A stretch of DNA of 64,000 nucleotides from Ga0077555 sp963741565 (lineage in GTDB: Bacteria; Pseudomonadota; Alphaproteobacteria; Rhizobiales; Hyphomicrobiaceae), in the NCBI GenBank assembly GCA_963741565.1, contig CAVUIK010000008.1, positions 496,001-560,000 of the forward strand, written 5' to 3'. The translations under genes were made by a program, and so were the position numbers. Below, in pieces: positions 17,058 to 26,280 of this stretch. The notes beneath the pieces are model-generated. The model was not told the DNA's origin and did no database searches. It worked only from the letters and a program-made list of their open reading frames with translations. Each line of letters starts with the position of its first letter. Position 1 is the stretch's first letter.

Positions 17058-18825
17058 TTAACGTCGCGCTACCACTCGGTTCGGTACCTTTTCGTTCGCT
17101 TCGGCCATTGTCGCGTCAATTGCCACCCCCGCCTTGCGGCCCGACAACTGCCACATGTCGCAAATTGCCGTTATCAGACGCTCCTCCCGAGCAAGCACTT
17201 GAGCCGGCCGCCATTCGCTGATGCCATCGAGTTCCCGCGTGATATGCGGAACCTGGACGACGCCATCGCCAAAATAGACGTCGAGCTTTTGTCGCAGCTC
17301 CAGGTTCTTCGCGCGATCATTGCGGTCGCGCGTGATGAGTACAAGGTTGCCGAGCGATTGCGTGCAAGATTCCCGCGCTTCAGGCGTCGGGAACCATATG
17401 CGCCACTCGCTGTTGCGCGCCGGCCTGAGCGGCAGAACATGTTCGACCGTGATCGGTTCTCGATCTAACTGCTGTGGAGAGCCTGCGAGAACGTCGTTCA
17501 AACGAAGCAGGATCAACTTGCACGTCAGCTGGCTGCGGGCATGGATGTTCCGCAGATTGTAGAGAACCAACCGCTGCTCGTCGCGCGTGAGGTCGAGCGG
17601 TCCTCCTGGCGCATCGAATCCAGTCTCGGACCGGATCGCCTGGAGAAGGTTCTGAAACCGGATCGCTCGCTTGTCCGCTCCGATCCCAAGAACCCTGAGG
17701 CCGTAGACCAGTCGGTCGAGCCGCTCGACAAAACGGGTCAGTGCCCGTTCGTCGTTGCCGCATTGCCGCCACCTCAACATCAGCGACGGAACCCAGTCGT
17801 TGCTGCCAAGCCATCCGAGATAGGAAATATGGCGCTCAATTTCGAGGTGGCAATGCGGTATCGGAGCGATCGCGATGTCGAATTTTTGCAAAGATCGCCG
17901 CATAGGGCTCGAGCACGTCGGTCATGAAACGCTCAGGACCGTACGTGGCGATAACATCGCCAATCCCATCAAGGATTCGAACGCGCGTGCGCCCTTCGAT
18001 CGACCGGATGTGACTGAATAGCGTCTCGAAATCGTCGCCAAGTTGCTCCTCGATGCGTGACCAGTTTGCGGCATGGACGGATCGGCTCTCAGCAGGGATA
18101 GCGCCCAGCACTTGGGCCTTCAGGATGTCGTTCCGCGCCAACGGCCGCCCTCGATTGTTGAGCACCGAAAACATCCGATGCGCACGATCGAGAGTTCGCG
18201 CGACGATCACTGCAAATTGGCAAGATTGGGCGACAAATGTCGCAAATGCTTCGAGTTCGTCGTCGCTATAGCCAATCAGCTCAGCCATAAAGTGTTCGCG
18301 GACAGACAATATCCGGTCTTCCTCGTCACTCGGCTCATCGGCGTCCGGCATGATTGCAGAAGCGCCGCGATCCTGCACAAAGCGCTGCAGAAACTGGCCC
18401 GCTCGCGCAGGCAAGACCAATCGCAAATGCCCGCTACCACCCGGCACGTGCACCAGCGGTTCCATGGTCCGTCCCCAGGGGAGCGATCGATCGAAGGCCA
18501 GGTCCCGCAGAACGCAAATCAAAATTGTCAACGTCACGAGCCTTTGTTGGCCGTCGACAATGTCATGAAGCTGCACCAGAGGCTCGCTTGCGGCATCGCC
18601 GCCAGCCCCGCTTTGCTGATCGAGCCCCATGAATAGCATGGCTCCGAGGAAATAGTCGCCATCGTCCAGCGCTTCCGTCGCAGCCACCAGAAGGTCATCG
18701 AGCAGATGACCAGCTTCTTTGGTCGTCCATGAGTAGGCCCTCTGGTACTCCGGAATCTGAAAACGATTGGGCTCGCTCAAAAGCTGGCCAACGGTCATCG
18801 AAACGGCATGAAAAGCGGAAGACAT
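17058..18825 (-). pseudogene. GmrSD-like DUF262/DUF1524 protein, copy 2, frameshifted
   Basis: Two overlapping reading frames together form one full-length protein of about 588 residues. The upstream part (18825 to about 17887) has IPEYQRAYSW and VDGQQRLVTL of DUF262; the downstream part (to 17058) has TVEHVLPLRP and SLGNLVLITRDRNDRAKN of DUF1524. The break falls in a run of five T (plus strand 17883-17887). Removing one base gives AIFAKFDIAIAP and joins the frames smoothly. It may be a sequencing error rather than a dead gene. The catalytic motifs in both halves look intact, unlike copy 1's DGHQR. The start at 18825 has no clear ribosome site. Confidence 0.82.
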
Positions 18826-18980
18826 TGGCTGTTTTTTGCAACTGGCTGATGTGGGGACGGGACCAGCATCGTCCCGGAAGGGCGCAACGGGTAGCACGCC
18901 TTCGCAATCGAGAACAGCTCAGCGGCAACGCCCAATCCGATCCTACGTCCCATGCCGGAACAAGGCAATGATCGTGCGGC

Positions 18981-19634
18981 CTACTGTTGGGCCCACATGA
19001 TCCGGCCCAACCAATCGATATCTGCCCGGTTAATCTCCAATCGGCTCCCATCACGGTCGAGCGATGTCAGCGAAATTTTCGAACCGGATAGACCGAGAAG
19101 GAGACGTGGCAACGCTGCACCACCCACAGGCTTCACAACGACCCGATCCCCACTTTTTGGCTTTTCGTTCCGTGCAATGATCAGCGTATTGCCGCGACTG
19201 TAGACCGGCTCTAGACTTCCATCGGCCACCACGAGCGCGATACGAATCTGGTCGCCCTTGTAGCCTGCCTTCCGGCGACCGCTGCCCGGCCGCACCGTCA
19301 AATCGGCTGGCCAATTGGCAACCGATGCTCCTCTGACCTCACCGATCAGCTTTACGGCATTCGGCGTCTGAGGTACGTCCCGGACCGCTTTCAGATGCAG
19401 CGCCGCGAACTCGTCAAGCGACGTTCCGGTCGCAGCGAGAACTTTTGCAATGCTTTCGGTGTTTGGCCAGCGGGGCCGACCTTCCGGCGTAATGCGTTTT
19501 GATCGATTGAATGCGGTTGGGTCCAAGCCGGCCAATCGAGCCAGAGCGGACGGTGTAAGCTCACGTTGACTGGCAAGCGCGTCTATGGCTTTCCAGATCC
19601 ATTCGTGAGTAAACGCCTGTCCAGGTTGATGCAT
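18981..19634 (-). CDS. HTH regulator with S24/LexA-like C-terminal domain
   Basis: A 217-residue protein starting at ATG 19634. The N-terminal third contains a helix-turn-helix (ALARLAGLDPTAFNRSKR) with a PNTESIAKVLAATGTSLDEF segment typical of XRE-like repressors. The C-terminal half resembles the S24 peptidase fold of phage repressors and LexA: DGSLEPVYSRGNTLII would carry the serine and DRVVVKPVGG the lysine. Such proteins are DNA-damage-sensitive repressors. It is divergent from DUF952-pyrD and upstream of the GmrSD pair on the same strand (155-base gap), so it could regulate either. Whether it belongs to the core or to the defence genes is unclear. Confidence 0.8.
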   Translation of the reverse strand: MHQPGQAFTHEWIWKAIDALASQRELTPSALARLAGLDPTAFNRSKRITPEGRPRWPNTESIAKVLAATGTSLDEFAALHLKAVRDVPQTPNAVKLIGEVRGASVANWPADLTVRPGSGRRKAGYKGDQIRIALVVADGSLEPVYSRGNTLIIARNEKPKSGDRVVVKPVGGAALPRLLLGLSGSKISLTSLDRDGSRLEINRADIDWLGRIMWAQQ

Positions 19635-19746
19635 CCGGGTGCGCAGCTTTAAGGTTGTGTTAACCAGCGGAAGATGTCGACTCAAAGCCTACACGCGAAG
19701 CCTTACTGCAACCTAAGCATGAACCCCGAATCTTGGGTGTACTCTT

Positions 19747-20085
19747 ATGATCTACAAAATTTGCACGCGGGAAGCCTGGGCAACCGCGCTCTCGGACGGG
19801 CAGTTGACCGGCTCCGGCGACGATCTCCGGGACGGCTACATCCATCTGTCGACCGCACGGCAACTGGCGGGCACCCTCTCCAAGCACTTTCGTGGTCAGG
19901 CCGACCTTGTAATACTCGCCATCCGGGAAGAGTCCGTGAGCCAAGCGCTGAAATGGGAGCCCTCGCGCGGCGGCGATCTTTTTCCGCACCTTTACGGCCA
20001 GCTGGAGATAAAAGCCGTCGCCGGCATCCATCCGCTATCGCTCGGCCCCAATGGCGAGCATGTCCTACCAGAAGGTCTGTCCTGA
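19747..20085 (+). CDS. DUF952 family protein
   Basis: A 112-residue protein matching DUF952: it opens with MIYKICTREAW and has GYIHLSTA and a FPHLYGQLE block, both characteristic. Its stop codon overlaps the pyrD start (TGATG), so translation is likely coupled. The DUF952 fold resembles ADP-ribosyltransferase-like proteins, but its function is not established. Pairing with pyrD recurs in alphaproteobacteria as far as I recall. Confidence 0.88.
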   Translation: MIYKICTREAWATALSDGQLTGSGDDLRDGYIHLSTARQLAGTLSKHFRGQADLVILAIREESVSQALKWEPSRGGDLFPHLYGQLEIKAVAGIHPLSLGPNGEHVLPEGLS

Positions 20086-21182
20086 TGTTGAATGTGCTCT
20101 TCGATCTTGCGCGGCCGGCACTGTTCGCATTGGATCCGGAACAGGCTCATGAATTGACCCTCCGATCGCTTGAAATCGGCCTTCACCCGCGCGACACGCG
20201 TGCCGACGACCCGGCGCTACGTTCCAAGCTTGGTGCGCTCTCGCTTAGCAACCCGATTGGAATCGCAGCCGGATTCGACAAGGATGCGCGCGCGCCCGAT
20301 GCTGTGCTCTCCATGGGCTGCGGCTTCGCCGAGATTGGCACCGTCACGCCGCGCCCGCAGGAGGGCAATCCAAAGCCGCGCCTGTTTCGCCTCATTGCCG
20401 ATCGCGCCGTCATCAATCGCAACGGCTTCAACAATCTGGGACATGCAGCAGCACTGGCAAAGCTCCAGAAGCGCGCCGCGCGCGGCGGCATCGTCGGCGT
20501 CAACATCGGCGCCAACAAGGACGCCATGGACCGGACCGCCGACTACGTTGCCGGCATCGATACGTTCTACGACGTCGCAAGCTATTTCACCGTCAATATC
20601 TCGTCACCGAACACTCCCGGACTGCGCGATCTGCAAGCTCCGGCGGCCCTGGACGAGCTTCTCGGGCGCGTCATGGAGGCGCGCCAGCGGCGGATATCCG
20701 GGGGCGCCCCGGCACGCCCCATCGTCGTCAAGATCGCACCGGACATCGCCGAGGCGGATCTTCCGGGCATTGCGGAGCGCCTTCTGGCACACAAAATCGA
20801 CGCCGTCACAGTGTCAAACACAACTCTCGCGCGCCCCCGCCTACTGGATACCAAGACCGCCGGGGAAACAGGCGGACTGTCCGGCCGGCCGGTCTTTCAT
20901 CGCTCCACGGCCATGCTGGCGCGAGTTTACCAGGCAACCGGAGGCCGCATCCCTCTGATCGGCGCCGGTGGCGTCGATTCCGGCGCAAGCGCGCTCGTCA
21001 AGTTGGAAGCCGGCGCAACATTGATTCAGCTATATACCGCGCTCATCTACGAAGGGCCTAGCTTGATCACCCGTATCAAGTCACATTTGATCGATCACTG
21101 CCGGATCAACGGACATCTGGCGATTGGCGATGTCACTGGCCGCCGCGCCACAGAATGGGCGTCAAAACCGCTTGACGGTTGA
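20085..21182 (+). CDS. pyrD: Dihydroorotate dehydrogenase (quinone), class 2
   Basis: A 365-residue flavoenzyme that oxidises dihydroorotate to orotate with quinone at the membrane in pyrimidine synthesis. The ATG at 20085 shares one base with the DUF952 stop. Class 2 hallmarks are the N-terminal helix LFALDPEQAHELTLRSLE, FMN-binding segments GIAAGFDKDARAPDA and FNNLGH, the catalytic serine region in YFTVNISSPNTPGLR, and the late VSNTTLAR and GAGGVDSGASA segments. The 3' end overlaps the converging MATE gene by 21 bases. Confidence 0.95.
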   Translation: MLNVLFDLARPALFALDPEQAHELTLRSLEIGLHPRDTRADDPALRSKLGALSLSNPIGIAAGFDKDARAPDAVLSMGCGFAEIGTVTPRPQEGNPKPRLFRLIADRAVINRNGFNNLGHAAALAKLQKRAARGGIVGVNIGANKDAMDRTADYVAGIDTFYDVASYFTVNISSPNTPGLRDLQAPAALDELLGRVMEARQRRISGGAPARPIVVKIAPDIAEADLPGIAERLLAHKIDAVTVSNTTLARPRLLDTKTAGETGGLSGRPVFHRSTAMLARVYQATGGRIPLIGAGGVDSGASALVKLEAGATLIQLYTALIYEGPSLITRIKSHLIDHCRINGHLAIGDVTGRRATEWASKPLDG

Positions 21183-22529
21183 GTTCGGAAACGACACCCG
21201 AACGAGTGCCGGAATCCGCGAGAAGAGCGTTGCCGCCCGCGCCAGAAACAGGACCATCATCGACGCCCATAGTCCATGGTTTCCGAAAGCCGCAGGCAAC
21301 ACAAGAAACGCCACAGCAAAAATGACGAAGCTGACGACCATCATATTCCGCATGTCGCGAGTGCGCGTCGCACCAACGAAAATTCCGTCAAGCTGAAAAC
21401 ACCAGACGCCGGCCAGTGGTCCCAGAGCCGCCCAGAACAAATAATGCGATGCCTCCGCATGGACGTTGGCGCTCTTGGCGCCGAACGCAATCAATGCGTC
21501 CCCCCACAACCAGATCGCCAATGAGCACAAGCCCGCGAACACAAACGCCCAGAACGTACTGAGTTCAATTGCCCGCCAGAAATTGGGCTTGTCCCGTGCA
21601 CCGATCGCGCGGCCGACGAACGCCTCGGCGGCAAATGCAAACCCGTCGAGCAGGTAGACTGTCACACTCTGGATATTGAGCAGCAAGCCATTTGCCGCGA
21701 GCGTGACATCACCGGCTCGGCCACCTTGCGACGTAAAGGCAATCAGCGCGCTGAACGCAACCAGAGAGCGCACCGTGATGTCGAGATTGATGGCCGACGC
21801 CCGCGATAGACGTGCGACGTCCAGGGCGTCCGACAAGGGCGCCCATGCACCCAGCTTGCGTGCGATCTTAATCGCCCAGAGAACCCCGACAATCGCTGCA
21901 AAGACCTCCGCCACCAGCGCCGCATACCCGACTCCAGCAACACCGCCGCCTAGACCGACCGTGAAGGCGACGGCAAGCACCATGTTCAGGAGATTGAGCA
22001 CCAGCTGCAGGACGAATGCGACGCCGGCCCGGCCAAGCCCGATGAACCATCCCAGTAGCGCAAAATTGATCAGTCCCGCTGGAGCAGCCCAGATCCGGAT
22101 GTCGAAATAGATGTGGCCGGCAGCCACGACTTCCGGCGACCCGCCTGTCAGCCAGAACATCAGGGATCGGACTGGCTGCTGAAAGATCAACAAGAGCGAT
22201 CCGCTCACCGACGCGACCAGCAGCGCGCGCAGCAAATGCCCCGCCATCTCCCGCTGGTCCCTGGCGCCGTAAGCCTGCGCTGTCAGGCCGGTCGTCCCCA
22301 TCCGCAGGAAGCTGAAGGTCCAATAGAGCATATTAAAGATCATGGCGCCGATGGCGACTGCGCCCATCAGATGCGGGATCCCGAGCTGGCCAATGACAAT
22401 CGTGTCGACCAGCCCGATCAATGGCACGGTCGCATTCGATACCGCAATTGGTAGCGCAACGCGCAAAATGTCTCGATGCCCCACAGGTGGCGAGGCAGCC
22501 TGCGCGACAGCCGGCTCGGAAGCACTCAT
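21162..22529 (-). CDS. MATE-family efflux transporter, DinF/NorM-like
   Basis: A 455-residue protein (start ATG 22529) with about twelve hydrophobic helices in two similar halves. LVDTIVIGQLG near the start and the second-half block LLLNIQSVTVYLLDGFAFAAEAFVGRAIGA match the DinF branch of MATE transporters, which export drugs or metabolites using Na+ or H+. An unusually long in-frame extension upstream exists but lacks membrane or family features, so the internal start is preferred. It overlaps pyrD at its 3' end. Confidence 0.88.
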   Translation of the reverse strand: MSASEPAVAQAASPPVGHRDILRVALPIAVSNATVPLIGLVDTIVIGQLGIPHLMGAVAIGAMIFNMLYWTFSFLRMGTTGLTAQAYGARDQREMAGHLLRALLVASVSGSLLLIFQQPVRSLMFWLTGGSPEVVAAGHIYFDIRIWAAPAGLINFALLGWFIGLGRAGVAFVLQLVLNLLNMVLAVAFTVGLGGGVAGVGYAALVAEVFAAIVGVLWAIKIARKLGAWAPLSDALDVARLSRASAINLDITVRSLVAFSALIAFTSQGGRAGDVTLAANGLLLNIQSVTVYLLDGFAFAAEAFVGRAIGARDKPNFWRAIELSTFWAFVFAGLCSLAIWLWGDALIAFGAKSANVHAEASHYLFWAALGPLAGVWCFQLDGIFVGATRTRDMRNMMVVSFVIFAVAFLVLPAAFGNHGLWASMMVLFLARAATLFSRIPALVRVSFPNSTVKRF

Positions 22530-22554
22530 GGCGCTAATCGGCCTGCCTGCCGCA

Positions 22555-22836
22555 TCATGAGCGCCGATCGTCGCCGCCGCGACGGGCTCCGAGGAGGCGC
22601 GAGATAAGCCAGATCGGAACCACGACGACGGCCCCAAGCAGGAAATAGCCGAATGCACTTTCGACGACCCCGAACCCCAGGGACGAGATACGCTGCAGAA
22701 GAAGCCGGAGGTGCAGGAGTATATTCTGTGGGTGTATGTTCAAAGCCGAAAGCACAATGCCGACGACGACTGAGAGCACGATCAGGCGCAGAACGACGGC
22801 GAGCGGGTGGCCACCAAACAATCGTTCTTTGTCCAT
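22555..22836 (-). CDS. Small membrane protein, DUF6460-like
   Basis: A 93-residue protein with two hydrophobic helices (about residues 12-31 and 64-83) separated by an amphipathic segment rich in Leu/Arg. FGYFLLGAVVVVPIWLISRLLG matches what I recall of DUF6460 in Hyphomicrobiales. It ends 26 bases before the MATE start on the same strand, so cotranscription is possible. Function unknown. Confidence 0.75.
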   Translation of the reverse strand: MDKERLFGGHPLAVVLRLIVLSVVVGIVLSALNIHPQNILLHLRLLLQRISSLGFGVVESAFGYFLLGAVVVVPIWLISRLLGARRGGDDRRS

Positions 22837-22965
22837 TTCCAGCTCCAGTGTCGGTTAACTGAGGGGCCGGCTAAAGGCGCCGCAGAGCACCGCCCGCATA
22901 GCACGTTCAGGTCGGCAAGGCGACACTGGCCTCGCCGGATAAGACCGAGAAAGCCAACGCCAACA

Positions 22966-25542
22966 ATGGCCGTCAAGCGCAAGCCTCGCGACAGTCAACC
23001 CCAAGGCCTGCAACGGCCCCACAAGCCCTTGCCCGCTCGCGACGGCTTGCCTCCACGATTTCGGGATTGGTTCGCCGGCCGCGGCTGGGAACCGCGCGCC
23101 CACCAGATCTCCTTGATTGAGCAGTTTCGGCATAAGCGGTCGACGCTGCTCATTGCCCCGACCGGCGCCGGCAAGACGCTTGCTGGCTTCCTGCCGAGCC
23201 TCATCGCGCTGGCCGACGGCAGGCTAGAACGGACCGGTGCGGGACTGCGAACGCTCTACATCTCGCCGTTGAAGGCACTCGCCGTCGACGTCGCCCGCAA
23301 TCTGCTGCAGCCGATCGACGACATGGCGCTCGACATCCGGGTCGAAACGCGGACCGGGGATACGCCCGCCAGCAAGCGCCAGCGCCAACGGATCAAGCCA
23401 CCCGAGATTCTGCTGACGACCCCGGAACAAGTCGCCCTGATGATTGCGCACGAAGACGCGGGCTATCTGTTCGCCGATCTCGACCAGATCATTCTCGACG
23501 AACTCCACGCACTGGCGCCGTCGAAGCGAGGCGATCTGCTGGCGCTTGGCCTGGCGCGCTTGCGACGGCTCGCTCCCAAGACCATCATCACCGGACTCTC
23601 GGCCACCGTCGCGCGCCCGACCGAGCTCAGAGCTTGGCTCATGCCGCAAGAGGCGCCGGCCTCGCATCTCGCGTTGGCCGATGTCATCCAAGTCGCCGGG
23701 GGGGCCAAGGCCGACGTTCGCATTCTCGAAACCGACAATCCGCTGCCATGGGCCAGTCATACTGCCAGATACGCCGTGCCGGAGATCCTCCAGGAGATTG
23801 CCCGCCATAGACTGGCGCTCGTGTTCGTGAACACGCGGATGCAGGCCGAACTGCTGTTTCAGGAACTGTGGCGGATCAACGAGCAGAGCCTGCCGATCGC
23901 CTTGCATCACGGCTCCCTCGATGTCACCCAGCGCCGCAAAGTCGAAGCCGCGATGGCTGACGGGCGCCTGCGAGCCGTCGTTGCAACATCCACACTCGAC
24001 CTTGGCATCGACTGGGGTGACGTCGATGTCGTGATCAACGTGGGCGCACCGAAGGGAGCGAGCCGCCTCATCCAAAGAATAGGCCGCGCCAATCATCGTC
24101 TCGACGAACCGTCTCAGGCGCTTCTGGTACCAGCCAACCGTTTCGAAGTTCTGGAATGCCGCGCCGCGCTCGAGGCGGTCCACGCCGGAGCGCAGGACGC
24201 TACCATCAATCGGACGGGGATGCTGGATGTTCTGGCCCAGCACGTGCTCGGAATGGCTTGCGCGATACCCTTCGCCCCCGATGACCTCTATGCCGAGGTG
24301 CGGACAGCGGCACCCTATGCGACACTCAGCCGAGCCGATTTCGATCGTGTGATCGACTTGGTCTCGACCGGCGGTTACGCCTTGCGCGCCTACGAGCGCT
24401 TTGCGCGCCTGCGGCCGACGGACGATGGCCGGATCCGCATCTCGCATCCCCGGATCGCGCAACAATACCGCCTCAACATCGGCACCATCGTCGAGAGCCC
24501 CATGCTGAAAGTGAGGCTCGTCGGCCGGAAAGGCGCCGGCCCCTCCCTTGGCCGCAAACCGCTCCAAGGCGGGCGAGTTCTCGGCGAACTCGATGAATGG
24601 TTCGCCGGCGAATTGAAACCGGGTGACGCATTTGTCTTTGCGGGCGAGGTTGTTCGCCTGGAGGGAATCCGAGAAACCGAAGTATATGTCTCGCGCGCAT
24701 CGGCGCATGATCCCTTGATCCCGAGTTATCCCGGCGGCAAGTTTCCGTTATCGACACATCTCGCCCAGCGGGTCCGCGAGCTGCTCGCCGACGAGACCAA
24801 GTGGCTCAACCTTCCGCGCCCCGTTTCCGAATGGCTGCACTTGCAACGGCATCGATCGATCGTACCTAGCGCCGACGAGGTCCTCGTTGAGACCTTCCCG
24901 AACGGCGAGCGGCATCATCTCGTCGCCTACCCATTCGAAGGCCGGCTGGCTCATCAGACGCTCGGCATGCTACTGACCCGCCGCCTCGAGCGCCTGGGCG
25001 CCCGACCCCTGGGGTTTGTCGCCAACGACTATGCCATCTCGGTCTGGGGCCTGAATGATCTCTCAGGGATGATCGAGACCGGAAGCCTCGATCTGGCGCG
25101 CCTCCTCGACCAAGACATGCTCGGCGACGATCTCGACGCTTGGCTTGCAGACTCCAGCCTGATGCGCCGCACCTTCCGGCATTGCGCGATCATCGCCGGG
25201 CTGATCGAACGACGGCATCCGGGAAAGGAGAAGACGGGCCGGCAGCTCACGGTCTCCTCGGACTTGATTTATGACGTTCTCCGACGGCACGAGCCGAGTC
25301 ATATCCTGCTCCAGGCGGCCTATGCCGACGCCGCGACAGGTCTGCTCGATATCACGCGCCTTCAGGAGTTCCTGCACAGGGTCAAGGGTCGAATCAGGCA
25401 TATTGCGCTGCCGCAAGCGTCCCCGCTCGCGGTTCCCGTCCTCTTGGAAATTGGACGGGAAACGGTCAACGGCGAGGCCCGCGAGGCGATGCTGAGGGAA
25501 GCCGCCGATATGCTGATCAAACAAGTCATGGACGTTGGCTAG
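22966..25542 (+). CDS. Ligase-associated DNA damage response DEXH-box helicase (Lhr-like)
   Basis: An 858-residue SF2 helicase. The start at ATG 22966 gives a short basic leader before the core; a longer in-frame version has no conserved upstream part. Motif I is APTGAGKTL, motif II ILDELHAL, motif III GLSATVA, and the second RecA-like domain has ATSTLDLGIDWGDVD and RIGRANHR. A winged-helix and DEAD-associated C-terminal half follows, as in Lhr. This group is encoded with an ATP-dependent DNA ligase, an exonuclease and PdeM; here PdeM follows 3 bases later, but the ligase and exonuclease are not in the window. Confidence 0.93.
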   Translation: MAVKRKPRDSQPQGLQRPHKPLPARDGLPPRFRDWFAGRGWEPRAHQISLIEQFRHKRSTLLIAPTGAGKTLAGFLPSLIALADGRLERTGAGLRTLYISPLKALAVDVARNLLQPIDDMALDIRVETRTGDTPASKRQRQRIKPPEILLTTPEQVALMIAHEDAGYLFADLDQIILDELHALAPSKRGDLLALGLARLRRLAPKTIITGLSATVARPTELRAWLMPQEAPASHLALADVIQVAGGAKADVRILETDNPLPWASHTARYAVPEILQEIARHRLALVFVNTRMQAELLFQELWRINEQSLPIALHHGSLDVTQRRKVEAAMADGRLRAVVATSTLDLGIDWGDVDVVINVGAPKGASRLIQRIGRANHRLDEPSQALLVPANRFEVLECRAALEAVHAGAQDATINRTGMLDVLAQHVLGMACAIPFAPDDLYAEVRTAAPYATLSRADFDRVIDLVSTGGYALRAYERFARLRPTDDGRIRISHPRIAQQYRLNIGTIVESPMLKVRLVGRKGAGPSLGRKPLQGGRVLGELDEWFAGELKPGDAFVFAGEVVRLEGIRETEVYVSRASAHDPLIPSYPGGKFPLSTHLAQRVRELLADETKWLNLPRPVSEWLHLQRHRSIVPSADEVLVETFPNGERHHLVAYPFEGRLAHQTLGMLLTRRLERLGARPLGFVANDYAISVWGLNDLSGMIETGSLDLARLLDQDMLGDDLDAWLADSSLMRRTFRHCAIIAGLIERRHPGKEKTGRQLTVSSDLIYDVLRRHEPSHILLQAAYADAATGLLDITRLQEFLHRVKGRIRHIALPQASPLAVPVLLEIGRETVNGEAREAMLREAADMLIKQVMDVG

Positions 25543-25545
25543 AGC

Positions 25546-26268
25546 ATGCTGGAAATCAAGCCTGAACGGGCGCGTCTGACCGACTACGCCTCGCAATCCC
25601 TGTCGGTTTGCGGAAAATCGTTCCAAGCCGATATGTCGGGCGCGCTCTACTGGCCCGGTGAGCGCGCGCTCATTGTCGCAGACATGCATCTGGAAAAGGG
25701 CTCCGCCCATGCGGCGCGCGGCCAAATGCTGCCGCCCTACGACACGCGAGAAACGTTGCAACGCCTTGCGGGCGTGATCGATCGTTACGAGCCGATGCAA
25801 GTGATCGCGCTTGGCGACAGTTTACATGATCGCGGAGGCGCGGATCGGCTCGGCGAGCAGGATCGCCAGATCCTCGCTATTCTCCAGGAAGGCCGTGAGT
25901 GGCTCTGGGTGACGGGCAACCACGACCCGGAGATTGGCGACGGCATCGGAGGCCGCGCGGTCGACAGCGTCACGATCGGCGGCATCAAACTTCAGCATAT
26001 GCCCTACGGTGGCCAGGTGACCCACGAGATCGCGGGCCATATGCATCCGGCGGCGCGCTTGTCCGTTTATGGGCATACCGTGCGGCGCCCCTGTTTCGTT
26101 GGCAATGGCCGCCGGTTGGTTCTGCCGGCTTTTGGAGCGTTCACGGGCGGCTTGAATGTACTGGACACTGCCTTCGAGCCGCTGTTCGGCACGGAGGGGA
26201 TGCGCGTCTGGATGCTCGGACAAGAAGGCGTCTACCCAGTCGCCACGCGGCAGCTCAGCGAGGAGTGA
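25546..26268 (+). CDS. pdeM: Ligase-associated DNA damage response endonuclease PdeM
   Basis: A 240-residue calcineurin-like phosphoesterase. Metal motifs are complete: DMHLEKG, ALGDSLHD, TGNHDPE and AGHMHP, with VYGHTVRRPCFV near the end. PdeM accompanies the Lhr-like helicase in bacterial DNA repair clusters. The start is 3 bases after the helicase stop, so the pair is cotranscribed. It converges with the TIGR02186 gene 12 bases away. Confidence 0.92.
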   Translation: MLEIKPERARLTDYASQSLSVCGKSFQADMSGALYWPGERALIVADMHLEKGSAHAARGQMLPPYDTRETLQRLAGVIDRYEPMQVIALGDSLHDRGGADRLGEQDRQILAILQEGREWLWVTGNHDPEIGDGIGGRAVDSVTIGGIKLQHMPYGGQVTHEIAGHMHPAARLSVYGHTVRRPCFVGNGRRLVLPAFGAFTGGLNVLDTAFEPLFGTEGMRVWMLGQEGVYPVATRQLSEE

Positions 26269-26280
26269 CGCTCGAAGGCC

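Noticed and set aside
19674..20084. Upstream extension of the pyrD frame by about 137 codons
   Set aside because: It overlaps the DUF952 gene in another frame, and pyrD family similarity begins only at 20085.
23224..24708. Minus-strand frame of about 494 codons opposite the helicase
   Set aside because: Shadow of the helicase coding frame; no recognisable domain.
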